Below, one piece after another: positions 18,853 to 28,187 of a DNA stretch of 64,000 nucleotides. This stretch comes from Cellulophaga sp. F20128 (lineage in GTDB: Bacteria; Bacteroidota; Bacteroidia; Flavobacteriales; Flavobacteriaceae). The notes beneath the pieces were generated by a model. That model saw nothing but the letters and a program-made list of their open reading frames with translations, was not told the origin of the DNA and did not search any database. Within the stretch, counting starts at the first letter, position 1. Each line of letters opens with the position of its first letter. The position numbers and the translations under genes are program-made. Where the stretch lies: positions 248,001 through 312,000 of the forward strand of contig NZ_JALKBA010000001.1 in NCBI RefSeq assembly GCF_023015805.1, written 5' to 3'.

Positions 18853-20607
18853 TTAGTTATTTATTACAATCTGTAACTTTAATTCGTCTAACTGCTCTTT
18901 ATCTAGCGATGCAGGAGCATCTATCATCACATCTCTACCTCTGTTGTTTTTTGGAAATGCAATAAAATCCCTTATCGTTTCTTGTCCGCCTAAGATTGCA
19001 ACCAATCTATCTAATCCAAACGCTAGACCACCATGAGGTGGCGCACCGTATTGAAAAGCATCCATTAAAAATCCAAATTGTTCTTTGGCTTCTTCTGCCG
19101 TAAAGCCCAAATGCTTAAACATGGTGGCTTGTGTTTCTTTATCGTGAATCCGAATAGATCCTCCACCAATTTCATTGCCATTTAAGACTAAATCGTAAGC
19201 ATTCGCTTTAACCGCTCCAGGATCTGTGTCCAATAGCGCTAGTTGCCCTGGTTTTGGCGATGTAAATGGGTGGTGCATTGCGTGGTAATGCCCTGTTTCT
19301 TCATCTAGCTCTAACAATGGAAAATCTATAACCCATAATGGTGCAAATTCGTTTGCCTTACGCAAACCTAATCGCTCTGCTAACTCCATACGTAGCGCAC
19401 TTAACTGTGCACGTACTTTTGTTGTAGGACCAGAGAGTACACATATCAAATCTCCTGGTTTTGCGCCGGTTCGGGCTGCCCACTGAGCCAGATCATCCTG
19501 ATCGTAAAACTTATCTACAGAAGATTTATACGAGCCATCATCATTACAACGAGCGTAAATCATACCCAAAGCACCTACTTGCGGACGCTTTACCCAATCT
19601 ATTAATTTATCTATTTCTTTTCTTGTATATGCATTAGCTCCAGGAACGGCAATACCAATTACGAGTTCTGCAGAATTAAAGACGCCAAAATCCTTGTGTT
19701 GTGCAATATCGTTTAGTTCGCCAAATTCCATTCCAAATCTAATGTCTGGTTTATCATTACCATACAAACGCATTGCATCATCAAATAACATTCGAGGGAA
19801 TTTAGCTACCTCAACTCCGTTGATTTCCTTTAACAAATGACGAGTTAACTCTTCAAAAATAGTCAGGATATCTTCTTGTTCCACAAAGGCCATTTCGCAA
19901 TCTATTTGCGTAAATTCTGGTTGGCGATCTGCTCGCAAATCTTCATCTCTAAAACATTTAACGATTTGAAAGTACTTATCCATACCACCAACCATAAGCA
20001 ATTGCTTAAACGTTTGTGGCGATTGTGGCAAGGCATAAAACTGACCTTCGTTCATTCTACTAGGCACCACAAAATCTCTGGCTCCTTCCGGGGTCGATTT
20101 TATTAAATATGGCGTTTCAACTTCTATAAATCCATTAGAAGCTAAAAAGCTTCTTACTGCCATTGAAACTTTACTCCTAAAAATAAGATTGTTTTTAACC
20201 GGGTTTCTACGAATATCCAGGTAGCGATATTTCATGCGTAAATCTTCTCCACCATCAGTGTCATCTTCAATGGTAAATGGCGGTAGCATTGCTTTGTTTA
20301 GAATAATTAGTTCGGATACTAATATTTCAATTTCTCCCGTTGGCATATTGGCATTTTTAGAAGTTCTTTCGATTACCTTCCCTTTTACCTGAATAACAAA
20401 TTCTCGCCCTAATTTCTGGGCGCGCTCCATCATTTCCTTACTAGTTCGCTCTTCATCAAAAACCAACTGCGTTATACCGTAGCGATCACGTAAATCTACC
20501 CAAACAATAAAACCTTTATCTCTAGATTTTTGCACCCATCCAGAAAGGGTTACCTCCGTGTTGATATGAGCTGCGTTTAATTCCCCACAATTATGACTTC
20601 TGTACAT
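18853..20607 (-). CDS. aspS: Aspartyl-tRNA synthetase
   Basis: A class II aminoacyl-tRNA synthetase that charges tRNA-Asp. The N-terminal OB fold (about residues 1-110) binds the anticodon. Motif 2 is [18 protein letters not shown] and motif 3 is [11 protein letters not shown]. The bacterial GAD insertion lies between them, and the [18 protein letters not shown] segment is typical. At 584 residues it has the normal bacterial length. A perfect -7 element with a -33 TTTG 23 bases away lies 22 bases before the start. Confidence 0.97.
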   Translation of the reverse strand: MYRSHNCGELNAAHINTEVTLSGWVQKSRDKGFIVWVDLRDRYGITQLVFDEERTSKEMMERAQKLGREFVIQVKGKVIERTSKNANMPTGEIEILVSELIILNKAMLPPFTIEDDTDGGEDLRMKYRYLDIRRNPVKNNLIFRSKVSMAVRSFLASNGFIEVETPYLIKSTPEGARDFVVPSRMNEGQFYALPQSPQTFKQLLMVGGMDKYFQIVKCFRDEDLRADRQPEFTQIDCEMAFVEQEDILTIFEELTRHLLKEINGVEVAKFPRMLFDDAMRLYGNDKPDIRFGMEFGELNDIAQHKDFGVFNSAELVIGIAVPGANAYTRKEIDKLIDWVKRPQVGALGMIYARCNDDGSYKSSVDKFYDQDDLAQWAARTGAKPGDLICVLSGPTTKVRAQLSALRMELAERLGLRKANEFAPLWVIDFPLLELDEETGHYHAMHHPFTSPKPGQLALLDTDPGAVKANAYDLVLNGNEIGGGSIRIHDKETQATMFKHLGFTAEEAKEQFGFLMDAFQYGAPPHGGLAFGLDRLVAILGGQETIRDFIAFPKNNRGRDVMIDAPASLDKEQLDELKLQIVINN

Positions 20608-20628
20608 TTATTCTTTAATTTAAAACCC

Positions 20629-20663
20629 CAAATTTAAGAAGTATTGTTTAGTATTAGGACAAA
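20629..20663 (-). promoter_or_regulatory. Promoter of aspS (TTTG / TAAATTTG)
   Basis: Reading leftwards, TTTG at 20663-20660 and a perfect TAnnTTTG at 20636-20629, with 23 bases between. That spacing is a little longer than the usual 19-21, so the -7 box is the stronger half of the evidence. Confidence 0.5.
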
Positions 20664-20849
20664 TATCGATTTAGTTTTTTATTCGCTGACCATAATGCCA
20701 TAAAATAACAAAGGCATAAAAGCCTATTTTTCAAGTAAATATAGCTTCAATGTAAATTTAATGTTAATTAATTGTGTTTTTATTGTAAAATAATGTTATT
20801 TTTATAGTAGAAATATTTTCAAACAACAAAATTAGAACCTACAATTCAT

Positions 20850-21200
20850 ATGAAAAACATAGCACTTATATTCGCATTTATATTCTCTATAGCCATCGCA
20901 AATGCTCAAGCAGTTAAACCCATTTTTGAAAAAGCAGCCAACAAAGTAAAGGCAACTTATTTTCATGAGAATGGGGAAATAGCCCAAGTTGGTCATTTCC
21001 TAAATGGAAAATTAGATGGGGAATGGAAAATGTATAACGATGAAGGGAAAAAAATTGCACAAGGTAATTACGCATTGGGACAAAAAACAGGAACATGGTT
21101 CTTTTGGAAAAATGCTATACTCCAAGAAGTAGATTTTGAAAACAGCAAAATTGCGAATGTAACGAAATGGAATACAGAAGGAACTTTAGTTATAAAGTAG
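20850..21200 (+). CDS. Exported MORN-variant repeat protein
   Basis: A 116-residue exported protein. The signal peptide ends near residue 19 (IANA-QA). Two or three copies of a MORN-like or YwqK-like repeat follow: YFHENGEIAQVGHFLNGKLDG, then MYNDEGKKIAQGNYALGQKTG. Such repeats form extended beta structures and are common in Bacteroidota, with no general function. The gene is a single unit closed by a long palindromic terminator. Confidence 0.85.
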   Translation: MKNIALIFAFIFSIAIANAQAVKPIFEKAANKVKATYFHENGEIAQVGHFLNGKLDGEWKMYNDEGKKIAQGNYALGQKTGTWFFWKNAILQEVDFENSKIANVTKWNTEGTLVIK

Positions 21201-21214
21201 CACTAAAAATATAT

Positions 21215-21256
21215 CAAACAAAAAACTCAGAGCCTAGGCTCTGAGTTTTTTGTTTG
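21215..21256. terminator. Bidirectional terminator, 42-bp perfect palindrome
   Basis: Two 21-base arms are exact reverse complements with no spacer. The core is ACTCAGAGCCT and its complement, flanked by A and T runs on both sides. It lies between the MORN-repeat gene and a convergent small gene and can end transcripts from both. Confidence 0.9.
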
Positions 21257-21258
21257 TA

Positions 21259-21450
21259 TTAAATAAACAGTTCGCAATCTTCACAATCTTTTACTTCTCC
21301 GTAATATGTTTCTCTGTATTTATGCAGCGTTATAATTGGTATACCCAAAACGTATTTCTTAACGTAAGTTACTCTAGCCGCAAGTTGTCCCATATTCTTG
21401 GTATATCTCTTTTCTACTTTGCTTTTTCTTTTGACTTGTATAATCTTCAT
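21259..21450 (-). CDS. Small basic hypothetical protein with C-terminal CxxC
   Basis: A 63-residue basic protein (MKIIQVKRKSKVEKRY at the start) ending in a tyrosine-rich stretch and DCEDCELFI, with a CxxC-like pair. I do not recognise a family. Coding is supported by its composition, by the absence of a competing gene, and by the bidirectional terminator that begins two bases after its stop. A longer form starting at 21477 is open, but the start at MKIIQV looks more natural. Confidence 0.55.
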   Translation of the reverse strand: MKIIQVKRKSKVEKRYTKNMGQLAARVTYVKKYVLGIPIITLHKYRETYYGEVKDCEDCELFI

Positions 21451-21477
21451 GTGAAATTGTTTACCTATAACATACAT

Positions 21478-21813
21478 TTATAACGCTCATTTCCAAAAAA
21501 AATATGTTAATACTTTCCTTTTCCTACCTAAAATGTAGTCTACAACGTTATAGTAATCAATTAAATAACAGTCAGTTATATTTAAAACAATTAATTAACG
21601 TCAAAAATCAAAGTTTTACAAGTATATTTCTTCTTACAGATCATTAAATTGAAGGATATATTAAGCGGTTCCATACCAAGGAAACCTAAGAAGGCACTAA
21701 ATTGACCTTAGAGATTCTTAGCATTTACTTTTTATTCCCCATCTATAAATTAGCAATTCTCAGAAACAGAACTACCACTTTTCCTGTTTTTTACAAGTTA
21801 AAAATTGGCACAA
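21478..21813. other. Intergenic region with no recognised feature
   Basis: About 330 bases of AT-rich DNA between a small minus-strand gene and the 3' end of the fucosidase gene. No convincing open frame, RNA gene, repeat or terminator hairpin was found. Confidence 0.6.
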
Positions 21814-23430
21814 TTAATCCGATTTAACATGGCCCTCCAAATCTACTTTTTTTGTCCCCTTAAACGCTTTGGTGGCATCTTTTTGAATAACATTTGGAGC
21901 ATGTTGTTCTTGATCTGTTATAATTCTAAAGGTCCAAGCATATCTACTCTTACCTAAATTGGATGGAGGTGTAATTGCAAGTCCATTTGCTGTTACCTCC
22001 CATTCAACTTTGTTATCCGAACCAAGAAGTGAAATAGATTTAACACTTGTTGCTGTCCACCCTTTGGTTGCCTCAATTAGAATAGTTTCCTTTGGCTCTT
22101 CTAAAGCGATTGCATAAAGGGATTTACCTTTGGTAGTAAATGCCAAATGACCTTTTTCTTGGTGATTTTCTTTCCAGTATCGGGTGCCATAAATACCATC
22201 CCCATTAATTTTTAACCAATTACCCATTTCACGCAGTCGCATAACTTGTTCTTCCGGAATGGTTCCGTCTGCCCTTGGCCCAATATTGATAAGAAAGTTA
22301 CCGTTACGAGACACCACCTCTACCATTTCTATTATTACATTTTGTACTGTTTTATAAGTGTCGTTCTCTAAATACCCAAAAGAAGTACCAAAAGTGGTAC
22401 AACTTTGCCATTTGGGACCAATAACCGAAAGTTTAAGATTGTCCTTTTCCAAACACCCAACACCATCTGGCCAGTTGCGATTGGCCCCCTTATTATTTAC
22501 ATAAACTTCTTGACTCCTATCCGATCCATTATTCATAAAATCGGTAATCATACCACGGTATTGATCAAAGAAATATTGTATTTCAGGTTTAAACCCTGTT
22601 TTAGGATTATTCCCGTCACGGGTAAAAATAGGTACATCATCAATCCAAAGAAAATCGGGTTGGTACTGCTCTTGTATTTCTTTCCAGCGTGCCACATAAT
22701 CATCTACAAATTCCTTACTATAGTTAAAGGGACCATAAAGGGATGCTGCTTCTGGAACACGTTTTATTTCTTCGGCAATATCGGGTCTAGGCTCGCTATG
22801 CACTACGTACTTCTCCTTGGCAAAAAAACCAGTATGTCTCTCTCGATGGTAGGAAGGCGCATACTTTAAACCTTGGCTGCGAACAGCCTTTCCCAAATCT
22901 CCAACAAGATCACGTTTAGGACCCATATTAACAGAATTCCAAGGGTTAATCTTTGAATCCCAATTAGAAAAACCATCGTGATGTTCTGCGGTTAGTACCA
23001 CATATTGGACACCTACTTCTGCAAAAAGGGAAGCCCATTCTTCAGGATTCCACTTTTCTGCCTTGAATTCAGGAATAATATCCTTGTACCCAAAATCTGG
23101 TGGCGCAGCTCCCCAGCGTTCCTTTAAATAGGGGTAGTAATGCTCCGGGTCTTCATATACTAATTTTGGTACGTGCTCTGCATACCCTTTACCGCCTTTT
23201 TTATATCCAATAGCACTATAGGGACCCCAATGGATAAACAGTCCAATTTTTCCATCATCGAACCAAGCAGGGATAGGCATTTCCTGTAAAGCCTCCCAAC
23301 TACCATCATAATGAACGCTTGATTCCAAGGTCGCCGTAGTAGCTGCTTGTTTCTCCTTACACGATATAAATGAAACAAATAAAAATAGTAGTAGAAAGTA
23401 AATTTTTTCTGTGTTTTTCAGTTTTTTCAT
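21814..23430 (-). CDS. Alpha-L-fucosidase, glycoside hydrolase family 29, lipoprotein
   Basis: A GH29 retaining fucosidase that removes alpha-linked L-fucose from glycans. The N-terminus is a lipoprotein signal peptide with lipobox FISC (about residues 21-24). Family motifs follow: FIHWGPYSAIGY, LTAEHHDGFSNWDS, and PDFLWIDD around residue 260, where the first Asp of the pair is the expected nucleophile. The C-terminal part holds a beta-sandwich domain. It begins 30 bases after the sulfatase gene stop, so both are on one transcript. Together they suggest removal of sulfate and fucose from fucoidan-like polysaccharides. Confidence 0.95.
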   Translation of the reverse strand: MKKLKNTEKIYFLLLFLFVSFISCKEKQAATTATLESSVHYDGSWEALQEMPIPAWFDDGKIGLFIHWGPYSAIGYKKGGKGYAEHVPKLVYEDPEHYYPYLKERWGAAPPDFGYKDIIPEFKAEKWNPEEWASLFAEVGVQYVVLTAEHHDGFSNWDSKINPWNSVNMGPKRDLVGDLGKAVRSQGLKYAPSYHRERHTGFFAKEKYVVHSEPRPDIAEEIKRVPEAASLYGPFNYSKEFVDDYVARWKEIQEQYQPDFLWIDDVPIFTRDGNNPKTGFKPEIQYFFDQYRGMITDFMNNGSDRSQEVYVNNKGANRNWPDGVGCLEKDNLKLSVIGPKWQSCTTFGTSFGYLENDTYKTVQNVIIEMVEVVSRNGNFLINIGPRADGTIPEEQVMRLREMGNWLKINGDGIYGTRYWKENHQEKGHLAFTTKGKSLYAIALEEPKETILIEATKGWTATSVKSISLLGSDNKVEWEVTANGLAITPPSNLGKSRYAWTFRIITDQEQHAPNVIQKDATKAFKGTKKVDLEGHVKSD

Positions 23431-23460
23431 AGGTGCTGTTAGTGTTGGTTTGCTACTTTT

Positions 23461-24999
23461 TTATTTTTCAGATTCCATTGGTAATTTTTTTGGTGCCACT
23501 CCATTCATAAAATTTTGGAATGCAGACGCAATATCAACGGGGTCATTCATTTGTTTTTGTAGAATAATATATTCTTCCATTAGTGTATTTAAAATAGCGC
23601 TGTAATCTTCCTTATGCACCGCCAAATCGTTCTTTTCTAAGGGATCTTTTTTCATATCATACAGCCGCACCATATTCGCGGTCGGGTAAACTATCATTTT
23701 GTATTCTTCTGTTCTGTACATCCTTTGAGTTCCAAAATATGCCCCGTAAATTACTGGATAATGACTGTTCATTACATTCCCAGTTGCTAATGGCATTAAG
23801 CTATGGTAATCTACTTGATCGGGTTTTTTAAGTCCGGCGAGCTCCAAGGTAGTGGGCATAACATCTTGCAAGTAGACAAAGGCATCCACTGTTTTTCCTT
23901 TCGGTAGATTTGGACCGGACATAATCAGCGGTACCCGCATACTGCTCTCATACATGTTTTGTTTTCCCATAAATCCGTGATCCCCAACCGCAAGTCCATG
24001 GTCTGCCGTAAAAAAAATATAGGTATTATCTGCTTTTCCTGAAGCTTCAAGGGCGTCTAAAATTCGCCCGATCTGCTCATCCATATGGCTAATTATGGCG
24101 TAGTATTCTTGTAAGTTTACTTGTATTGAATATGGCGTCCTTGGAAAGGGAGCTAATTTTTCATCTCTTAGGGTACGGCCTGAACCTGCATACTCATTAT
24201 AGGGATATTCTGATATAAAATTTTCAGGGATCTTGATCTCTTCAACAGGATACATATCAACAAACTTTTTAGGTGCCTGCCTAGGGTCATGTGGTGCATT
24301 AAAGGCGAGATACATAAAAAACGGATTTTTACTGGATTTAGATTGCTCCAAAAAGGAAATACCATTATCTGCTAGCACCTCACTCCAATGTTTTCCTCCC
24401 TTCCAGAAACCTCCTAATTCTTTATCGTATGGAGACCAAGTATCGAGCTTTCCTTTCTCAAAACTACGTGCATACCGCTGCTTGGTTTGACCTGGCATAC
24501 CTCCACGAATATCTTTGGTGTAATCAAAAATATCCTTAGGAGCTACTTCTCCTACATGCCATTTTCCTGACATATAGGTATCATAACCAACCTCCTTTAG
24601 GTATTGTGGCCAATACTTCTCCGGTTTCTTAAAGGGAATTTCATATTTCGGGTTTAAACTGGGTGCATTAGGATCGCCAACAACATTCCCTTTTTTTGAA
24701 AAAGAGGCAGCTTTCCAAAGGTAGGCTCCGGTAACCATCATTGTTCTACTAGCCACGCAGACCGCAGGAGCAAAAGATCCTTGATTATAGGTCCGAGAGA
24801 AGGAAACCCCATTCTGCCTAAAACGATCTAAGTTGGGCGTTTTAATCGGACAATTTTCCAAAGCTCCAATACTGTTGAACATCTGATCGTCAGCAAAAAT
24901 AAAAAGCAGGTTTGGCTTTACAATTTCAACTGCTTTCTGTTTACAAGAAAACAAAGACAATGTACTACAAATCAATACTACTAGACTGAATTTTTTCAT
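23461..24999 (-). CDS. Formylglycine-dependent sulfatase (family S1), lipoprotein
   Basis: An arylsulfatase-fold enzyme resembling iduronate-2-sulfatase-like members. The lipobox LFSC ends the signal peptide at about residue 19. The activation motif is C-V-A-S-R in CVASRTMMVTG, the CxAxR form accepted by formylglycine-generating enzymes. FADDQ, SGKWHVG and FTADHGLAVGDHG supply the metal and sulfate ligands. It is the first gene of a pair with the GH29 fucosidase. The substrate is probably a sulfated fucose-containing glycan; this is inferred from the neighbour. Confidence 0.95.
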   Translation of the reverse strand: MKKFSLVVLICSTLSLFSCKQKAVEIVKPNLLFIFADDQMFNSIGALENCPIKTPNLDRFRQNGVSFSRTYNQGSFAPAVCVASRTMMVTGAYLWKAASFSKKGNVVGDPNAPSLNPKYEIPFKKPEKYWPQYLKEVGYDTYMSGKWHVGEVAPKDIFDYTKDIRGGMPGQTKQRYARSFEKGKLDTWSPYDKELGGFWKGGKHWSEVLADNGISFLEQSKSSKNPFFMYLAFNAPHDPRQAPKKFVDMYPVEEIKIPENFISEYPYNEYAGSGRTLRDEKLAPFPRTPYSIQVNLQEYYAIISHMDEQIGRILDALEASGKADNTYIFFTADHGLAVGDHGFMGKQNMYESSMRVPLIMSGPNLPKGKTVDAFVYLQDVMPTTLELAGLKKPDQVDYHSLMPLATGNVMNSHYPVIYGAYFGTQRMYRTEEYKMIVYPTANMVRLYDMKKDPLEKNDLAVHKEDYSAILNTLMEEYIILQKQMNDPVDIASAFQNFMNGVAPKKLPMESEK

Positions 25000-25310
25000 C
25001 GTTATTGTAGTTTATTATTACATTTTATACCCAATTTAAAAAAAGGAATAGCTGTAGCAATTTAGTGTTTTTTTAATCCAATACACCCTTATCTTCCTTA
25101 ACTACAGCGAATATCACACATCTAATTTTCAACGTTAGAAAAATATTTTTTAGAATAATGTCTATTTCTAATGCAAACAAATTGTATTGCGAACCGGTAA
25201 GCAAAATGAATGAACAACGAAATCTAGTAACAAAGATATTCGCATTCTAAAATTGAACAATACCTATGTTCCTATTTTGAAAATGTGTTTAAATTGATAA
25301 CTTTGAACAT
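25000..25310. other. Divergent intergenic region between sulfatase and cyclodeaminase-like gene
   Basis: About 310 bases holding the upstream regions of two divergent genes. The right end has a clear promoter for the ornithine cyclodeaminase-like gene. No clear promoter for the sulfatase and fucosidase pair, and no small gene, was found. Confidence 0.6.
25276..25305 (+). promoter_or_regulatory. Promoter of the cyclodeaminase-like gene (TTTG-18-TAACTTTG)
   Basis: A -33 TTTG and a perfect -7 TAnnTTTG separated by 18 bases. The ATG follows five bases after the -7 box, so transcription should start at or next to the start codon. Confidence 0.75.
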
Positions 25311-26279
25311 ATGGACAATATACTTCAAATACCAGCACATTTTATTGAGCAGAATACTCATTTTCCAAGTTTAATCGATGCATTGCGAACTGCATTTTCT
25401 GAACAAGACACCTTAGTTCCTATGCGGCATCATCACGATTTTCCCAATCCTGACGTTCAAGAAGATTCAACGTTATTATTAATGCCCGCTTGGAAACCCG
25501 GAAAATATGCAGGAGTTAAAATTGCTACTGTAAGTCCAAAAAACGGGCAATTTAACCTCCCCGCCATACAGGGTGTCTATATCTATTTGGATGCGTTAAA
25601 AGGCGGGATCCTTGCTCTTCTAGAAGCGAAAAGTTTAACTGCAAAAAGAACTGCGGCGGCATCTGCCCTAGCATCATACTATTTGTCAAAAGAGAATTCT
25701 AGCAGCTTATTGATGATTGGCACAGGGGCCTTAGCTTCCAATTTAATTCTGGCACATGCTAGTGTACGCCCTTTGAAAACAGTTTATGTTTGGGGCAGAA
25801 ATTATGCAAAGGCTGTTGCACTTTGTGAACAACTTAAAGATGCAAGTTTCCAGATTAAACCGATAAAAACTATTGAGGAAAAAATTGCTGCCGTAGATAT
25901 TATTTCTACGGCCACCCTATCTAAGACCCCTCTTGTTTTTGGAAAACACCTGCAACCCGGTCAACATGTGGATTTGGTAGGCGCATATAAAGTTGATATG
26001 CGAGAAGCCGATGATGAAACGGTTACTAAATCTGAAGTATATGTAGATACGTTTCAAGGTGGACTAAAAGAAAGTGGGGATATCGTTATTCCACTTAAAA
26101 GTGGCGTATTGAAGCAAACAGACATCAAAGCCGATTTGTTTGAACTCACTTCCCAAAAGAAAAAAGGAAGACTGCACGAGAAAGAAATTACGATGTTTAA
26201 ATCGGTTGGACATGCATTAGAAGATCTAGCAGCTGCAAGCTATTATTATTCGTTATTGAGAACACAAAGAAAGGTGTGA
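25311..26279 (+). CDS. Ornithine cyclodeaminase/mu-crystallin family protein
   Basis: An NAD(P)-dependent enzyme of the ornithine cyclodeaminase and mu-crystallin family. Members include ornithine cyclodeaminase, alanine dehydrogenase and ketimine or pyrroline-2-carboxylate reductases. The Rossmann motif appears as IGTGALASN (about residues 137-145). KAKSLTAKRTAAASALAS-like LTAKRTAAASALAS and the C-terminal DLVGAYKVDMREAD are typical. At 322 residues it has the normal length. The exact substrate is not decided by the sequence. The gene is alone, with a strong promoter and a downstream terminator. Confidence 0.9.
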   Translation: MDNILQIPAHFIEQNTHFPSLIDALRTAFSEQDTLVPMRHHHDFPNPDVQEDSTLLLMPAWKPGKYAGVKIATVSPKNGQFNLPAIQGVYIYLDALKGGILALLEAKSLTAKRTAAASALASYYLSKENSSSLLMIGTGALASNLILAHASVRPLKTVYVWGRNYAKAVALCEQLKDASFQIKPIKTIEEKIAAVDIISTATLSKTPLVFGKHLQPGQHVDLVGAYKVDMREADDETVTKSEVYVDTFQGGLKESGDIVIPLKSGVLKQTDIKADLFELTSQKKKGRLHEKEITMFKSVGHALEDLAAASYYYSLLRTQRKV

Positions 26280-26405
26280 ATCCCTAAAACCAGAGGCTGC
26301 TTCCCAAACCAAAGTGAAAAAACACCCATATTCCTTGCTAAAGATTTAATTCAGCACAAGGCTTCCATGTCCAAGCTCTCAGCAACACCTTTCCCACATT
26401 ATGGT

Positions 26406-26437
26406 AAAGGGGGGTGTACCTAATAGCACCCCTTTTT
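26406..26437 (+). terminator. Candidate Rho-independent terminator of the cyclodeaminase-like gene
   Basis: GGGGTG pairs with CACCCC around a ten-base loop, extended by G-T pairs, and is followed by five T. It lies about 130 bases downstream of the cyclodeaminase-like gene. Confidence 0.65.
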
Positions 26438-26527
26438 CTATAGATAAGAGAGCAAATAGGCTTCTAACCGAATTACATATTTCTCTTAAAATGCTATATA
26501 ACAGCATTTAGGAAAGTATTGAAAAGC

Positions 26528-26558
26528 AAAAAACCTTAACTATTGCTAGTTAAGGTTT
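26528..26558 (-). terminator. Rho-independent terminator of tRNA-Asn
   Basis: A perfect 12-bp stem (AAACCTTAACTA and its complement) with a four-base loop, followed on the minus strand by a run of T. It begins six bases beyond the tRNA 3' end. Confidence 0.85.
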
Positions 26559-26564
26559 GTTTTG

Positions 26565-26638
26565 CTCCCCCTCTTGGGCTCGAACCAAGGACCCTCTGAT
26601 TAACAGTCAGATGCTCTAACCAACTGAGCTAAGGAGGA
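26565..26638 (-). tRNA. tRNA-Asn (anticodon GTT)
   Basis: The reverse complement folds as a cloverleaf. The acceptor arms are TCCTCCT and AGGGGGA with one G-T pair. The D arm contains AGCTCAGTTGGTTAGAGC. The anticodon stem TCTGA/TCAGA encloses the loop CTGTTAA, giving anticodon GTT, and the T loop is GGTTCGAGCC. The 3' CCA is not encoded (CAA follows), so it must be added by nucleotidyltransferase. Confidence 0.97.
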
Positions 26639-26715
26639 ATGTTTAGCGGCATAAAAGCCCCTAAGCGGGTGCAAATATAATTGTTTTTTTTATATCGCCA
26701 AATAAAATAATTAAC

Positions 26716-28035
26716 TTAAATAAATTTCTTTATAATATTCCAGATATCATTACCAAAAACAACGGCCATTAGTGTCATTAAAATTACAAATCCAATGATC
26801 TGTCCTCTTTCTAAAACTTTTTCACTTGGCGCTTGCCCAGATATCATTTCATACAACAAGAACATTACATGCCCGCCATCTAAGGCAGGAATAGGCAGAA
26901 TATTAAGAAAGGCTAACCAAACTGAAAACATGGCCATAAAGCCCCAGATATAGGTCCAGTCCCATTCTTTTGGCATTAGATCTACAATCCCAATTGGACC
27001 TTTTACTTGCTTATAGGCTTCCGTTTTAGGCGCAAAAAGCACTTTAAATTGTTTGATTTGCTTGGTTAAAACTTCAATGGTTTTATTAAAACCTTCAGGT
27101 ACAGCAGCCAAAAGACTGTACTCATCTGTTACACGCAAGTCTTCTGTATTTGGTAAAACTCCTATTTTACCAACTTCAGGCACCGCTATTTGTATGTTTT
27201 TAGATTGTCCGTCACGTAGTACTTCAACAGCCAAGGGCTTGTTTGCAGATGTTACTATTTTGCTAGTAAACTCATCCCAATAGGTTATTTTTTTTCCATT
27301 AACAGCAACAATCACATCCCCATATTCTAGTCCACTTTTGCTTGCAGCAGAATTAGGAACCACACTATCTATAGTTTTTTCTTTTTGCCTATATCTTAAA
27401 AAGTTTTTGCCTTGTACACTTAAAACAGCCTTTTTACCTTCGTCACTTAAGGGAACCGTAATTACTTCTCCATTTCTATTTAAAGTAATCTCATCACCCA
27501 AAATAATATCTAATACAGCATCCGTAAATTTTTTGCTCTTTTTACCGTCAATGGCTAATATTTGATCTCCTGTTTTTATTCCTAACTGCTCTCCAATAGA
27601 ATCTACCAAAACTCCGTATTTTAGACTATCTGCTGGTATATATGTATCTCCATTGTTAAACAACAACATGGTATAAATAATCCAAGCTAAAAAAAAGTTA
27701 ACCGTTACACCACCCAACATAATAATTAAACGTTGCCACGCTGGCTTGCTTCTAAACTCCCAAGGTTCTGGTTCCTTTTTCAATTGCTCAGTGTCCATAC
27801 TTTCATCAATCATACCCGCAATTTTCACATAACCACCAAGTGGCAGCCATCCAATCCCATAAACGGTATCCCCTATCTTCTTTTTGAAAAGCGAAAATTT
27901 CACATCAAAAAACAAATAAAATTTTTCTACTTTGGTCTTAAAGTATTTGGCGGGAATATAGTGACCTAACTCGTGTAAAATTACAAGTACTGATATAATA
28001 AATATAAACTCGGCAATTTGAATAAATAATTCCAT
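26716..28035 (-). CDS. rseP: Site-2 protease, M50 zinc metalloprotease
   Basis: An intramembrane zinc protease that cuts anti-sigma factors and related membrane substrates. The HELGHY motif (HExxH) lies in the first helix and the LPIPALDGGH segment (LDG) in a late one. Two PDZ domains sit between, at about residues 120-200 and 205-290. With the start used here it is 439 residues, usual for RseP. A longer frame begins at 28074, but a promoter -7 box overlaps that stretch, and the sequence from MELFIQIAEF fits the family N-terminus. It is divergent from the SCO1-like gene. Confidence 0.93.
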   Translation of the reverse strand: MELFIQIAEFIFIISVLVILHELGHYIPAKYFKTKVEKFYLFFDVKFSLFKKKIGDTVYGIGWLPLGGYVKIAGMIDESMDTEQLKKEPEPWEFRSKPAWQRLIIMLGGVTVNFFLAWIIYTMLLFNNGDTYIPADSLKYGVLVDSIGEQLGIKTGDQILAIDGKKSKKFTDAVLDIILGDEITLNRNGEVITVPLSDEGKKAVLSVQGKNFLRYRQKEKTIDSVVPNSAASKSGLEYGDVIVAVNGKKITYWDEFTSKIVTSANKPLAVEVLRDGQSKNIQIAVPEVGKIGVLPNTEDLRVTDEYSLLAAVPEGFNKTIEVLTKQIKQFKVLFAPKTEAYKQVKGPIGIVDLMPKEWDWTYIWGFMAMFSVWLAFLNILPIPALDGGHVMFLLYEMISGQAPSEKVLERGQIIGFVILMTLMAVVFGNDIWNIIKKFI

Positions 28036-28063
28036 TAACTCTATTTTAGTTTTTAAAAACGCA

Positions 28064-28093
28064 CAAAAGTACACTTTTAAGCGCTCTTACAAA
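28064..28093 (-). promoter_or_regulatory. Promoter of rseP (TTTG-18-TACTTTTG)
   Basis: Reading leftwards, a -33 TTTG (28093-28090) and a perfect -7 TAnnTTTG (28071-28064), 18 bases apart. It places the rseP start at 28035 rather than at the upstream ATG. Confidence 0.75.
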
Positions 28094-28146
28094 AAGATAA
28101 AAAGTATAGCCCTACTTTTTTATGAATTATTTAATATTCGTTGGTG

Positions 28147-28177
28147 TTGAATCTTTAGGGTATCAATTGTACCTTTG
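28147..28177 (+). promoter_or_regulatory. Promoter of the SCO1-like gene (TTG-20-TACCTTTG)
   Basis: A TTG followed after 20 bases by a perfect -7 TAnnTTTG. It lies inside a longer open frame beginning at 28122, so it supports the ATG at 28188 as the true start. Confidence 0.7.
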
Positions 28178-28187
28178 TAAAAAAACT

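Noticed and set aside
22405-22869. A 154-codon open frame on the plus strand within the fucosidase gene
   Set aside because: It is the mirror frame of a well-supported GH29 gene; its composition is not protein-like.
26280-26564. A second tRNA or a tRNA-linked integration site near tRNA-Asn
   Set aside because: No cloverleaf other than tRNA-Asn was found, and no integrase or direct repeat of the tRNA 3' end is present nearby.
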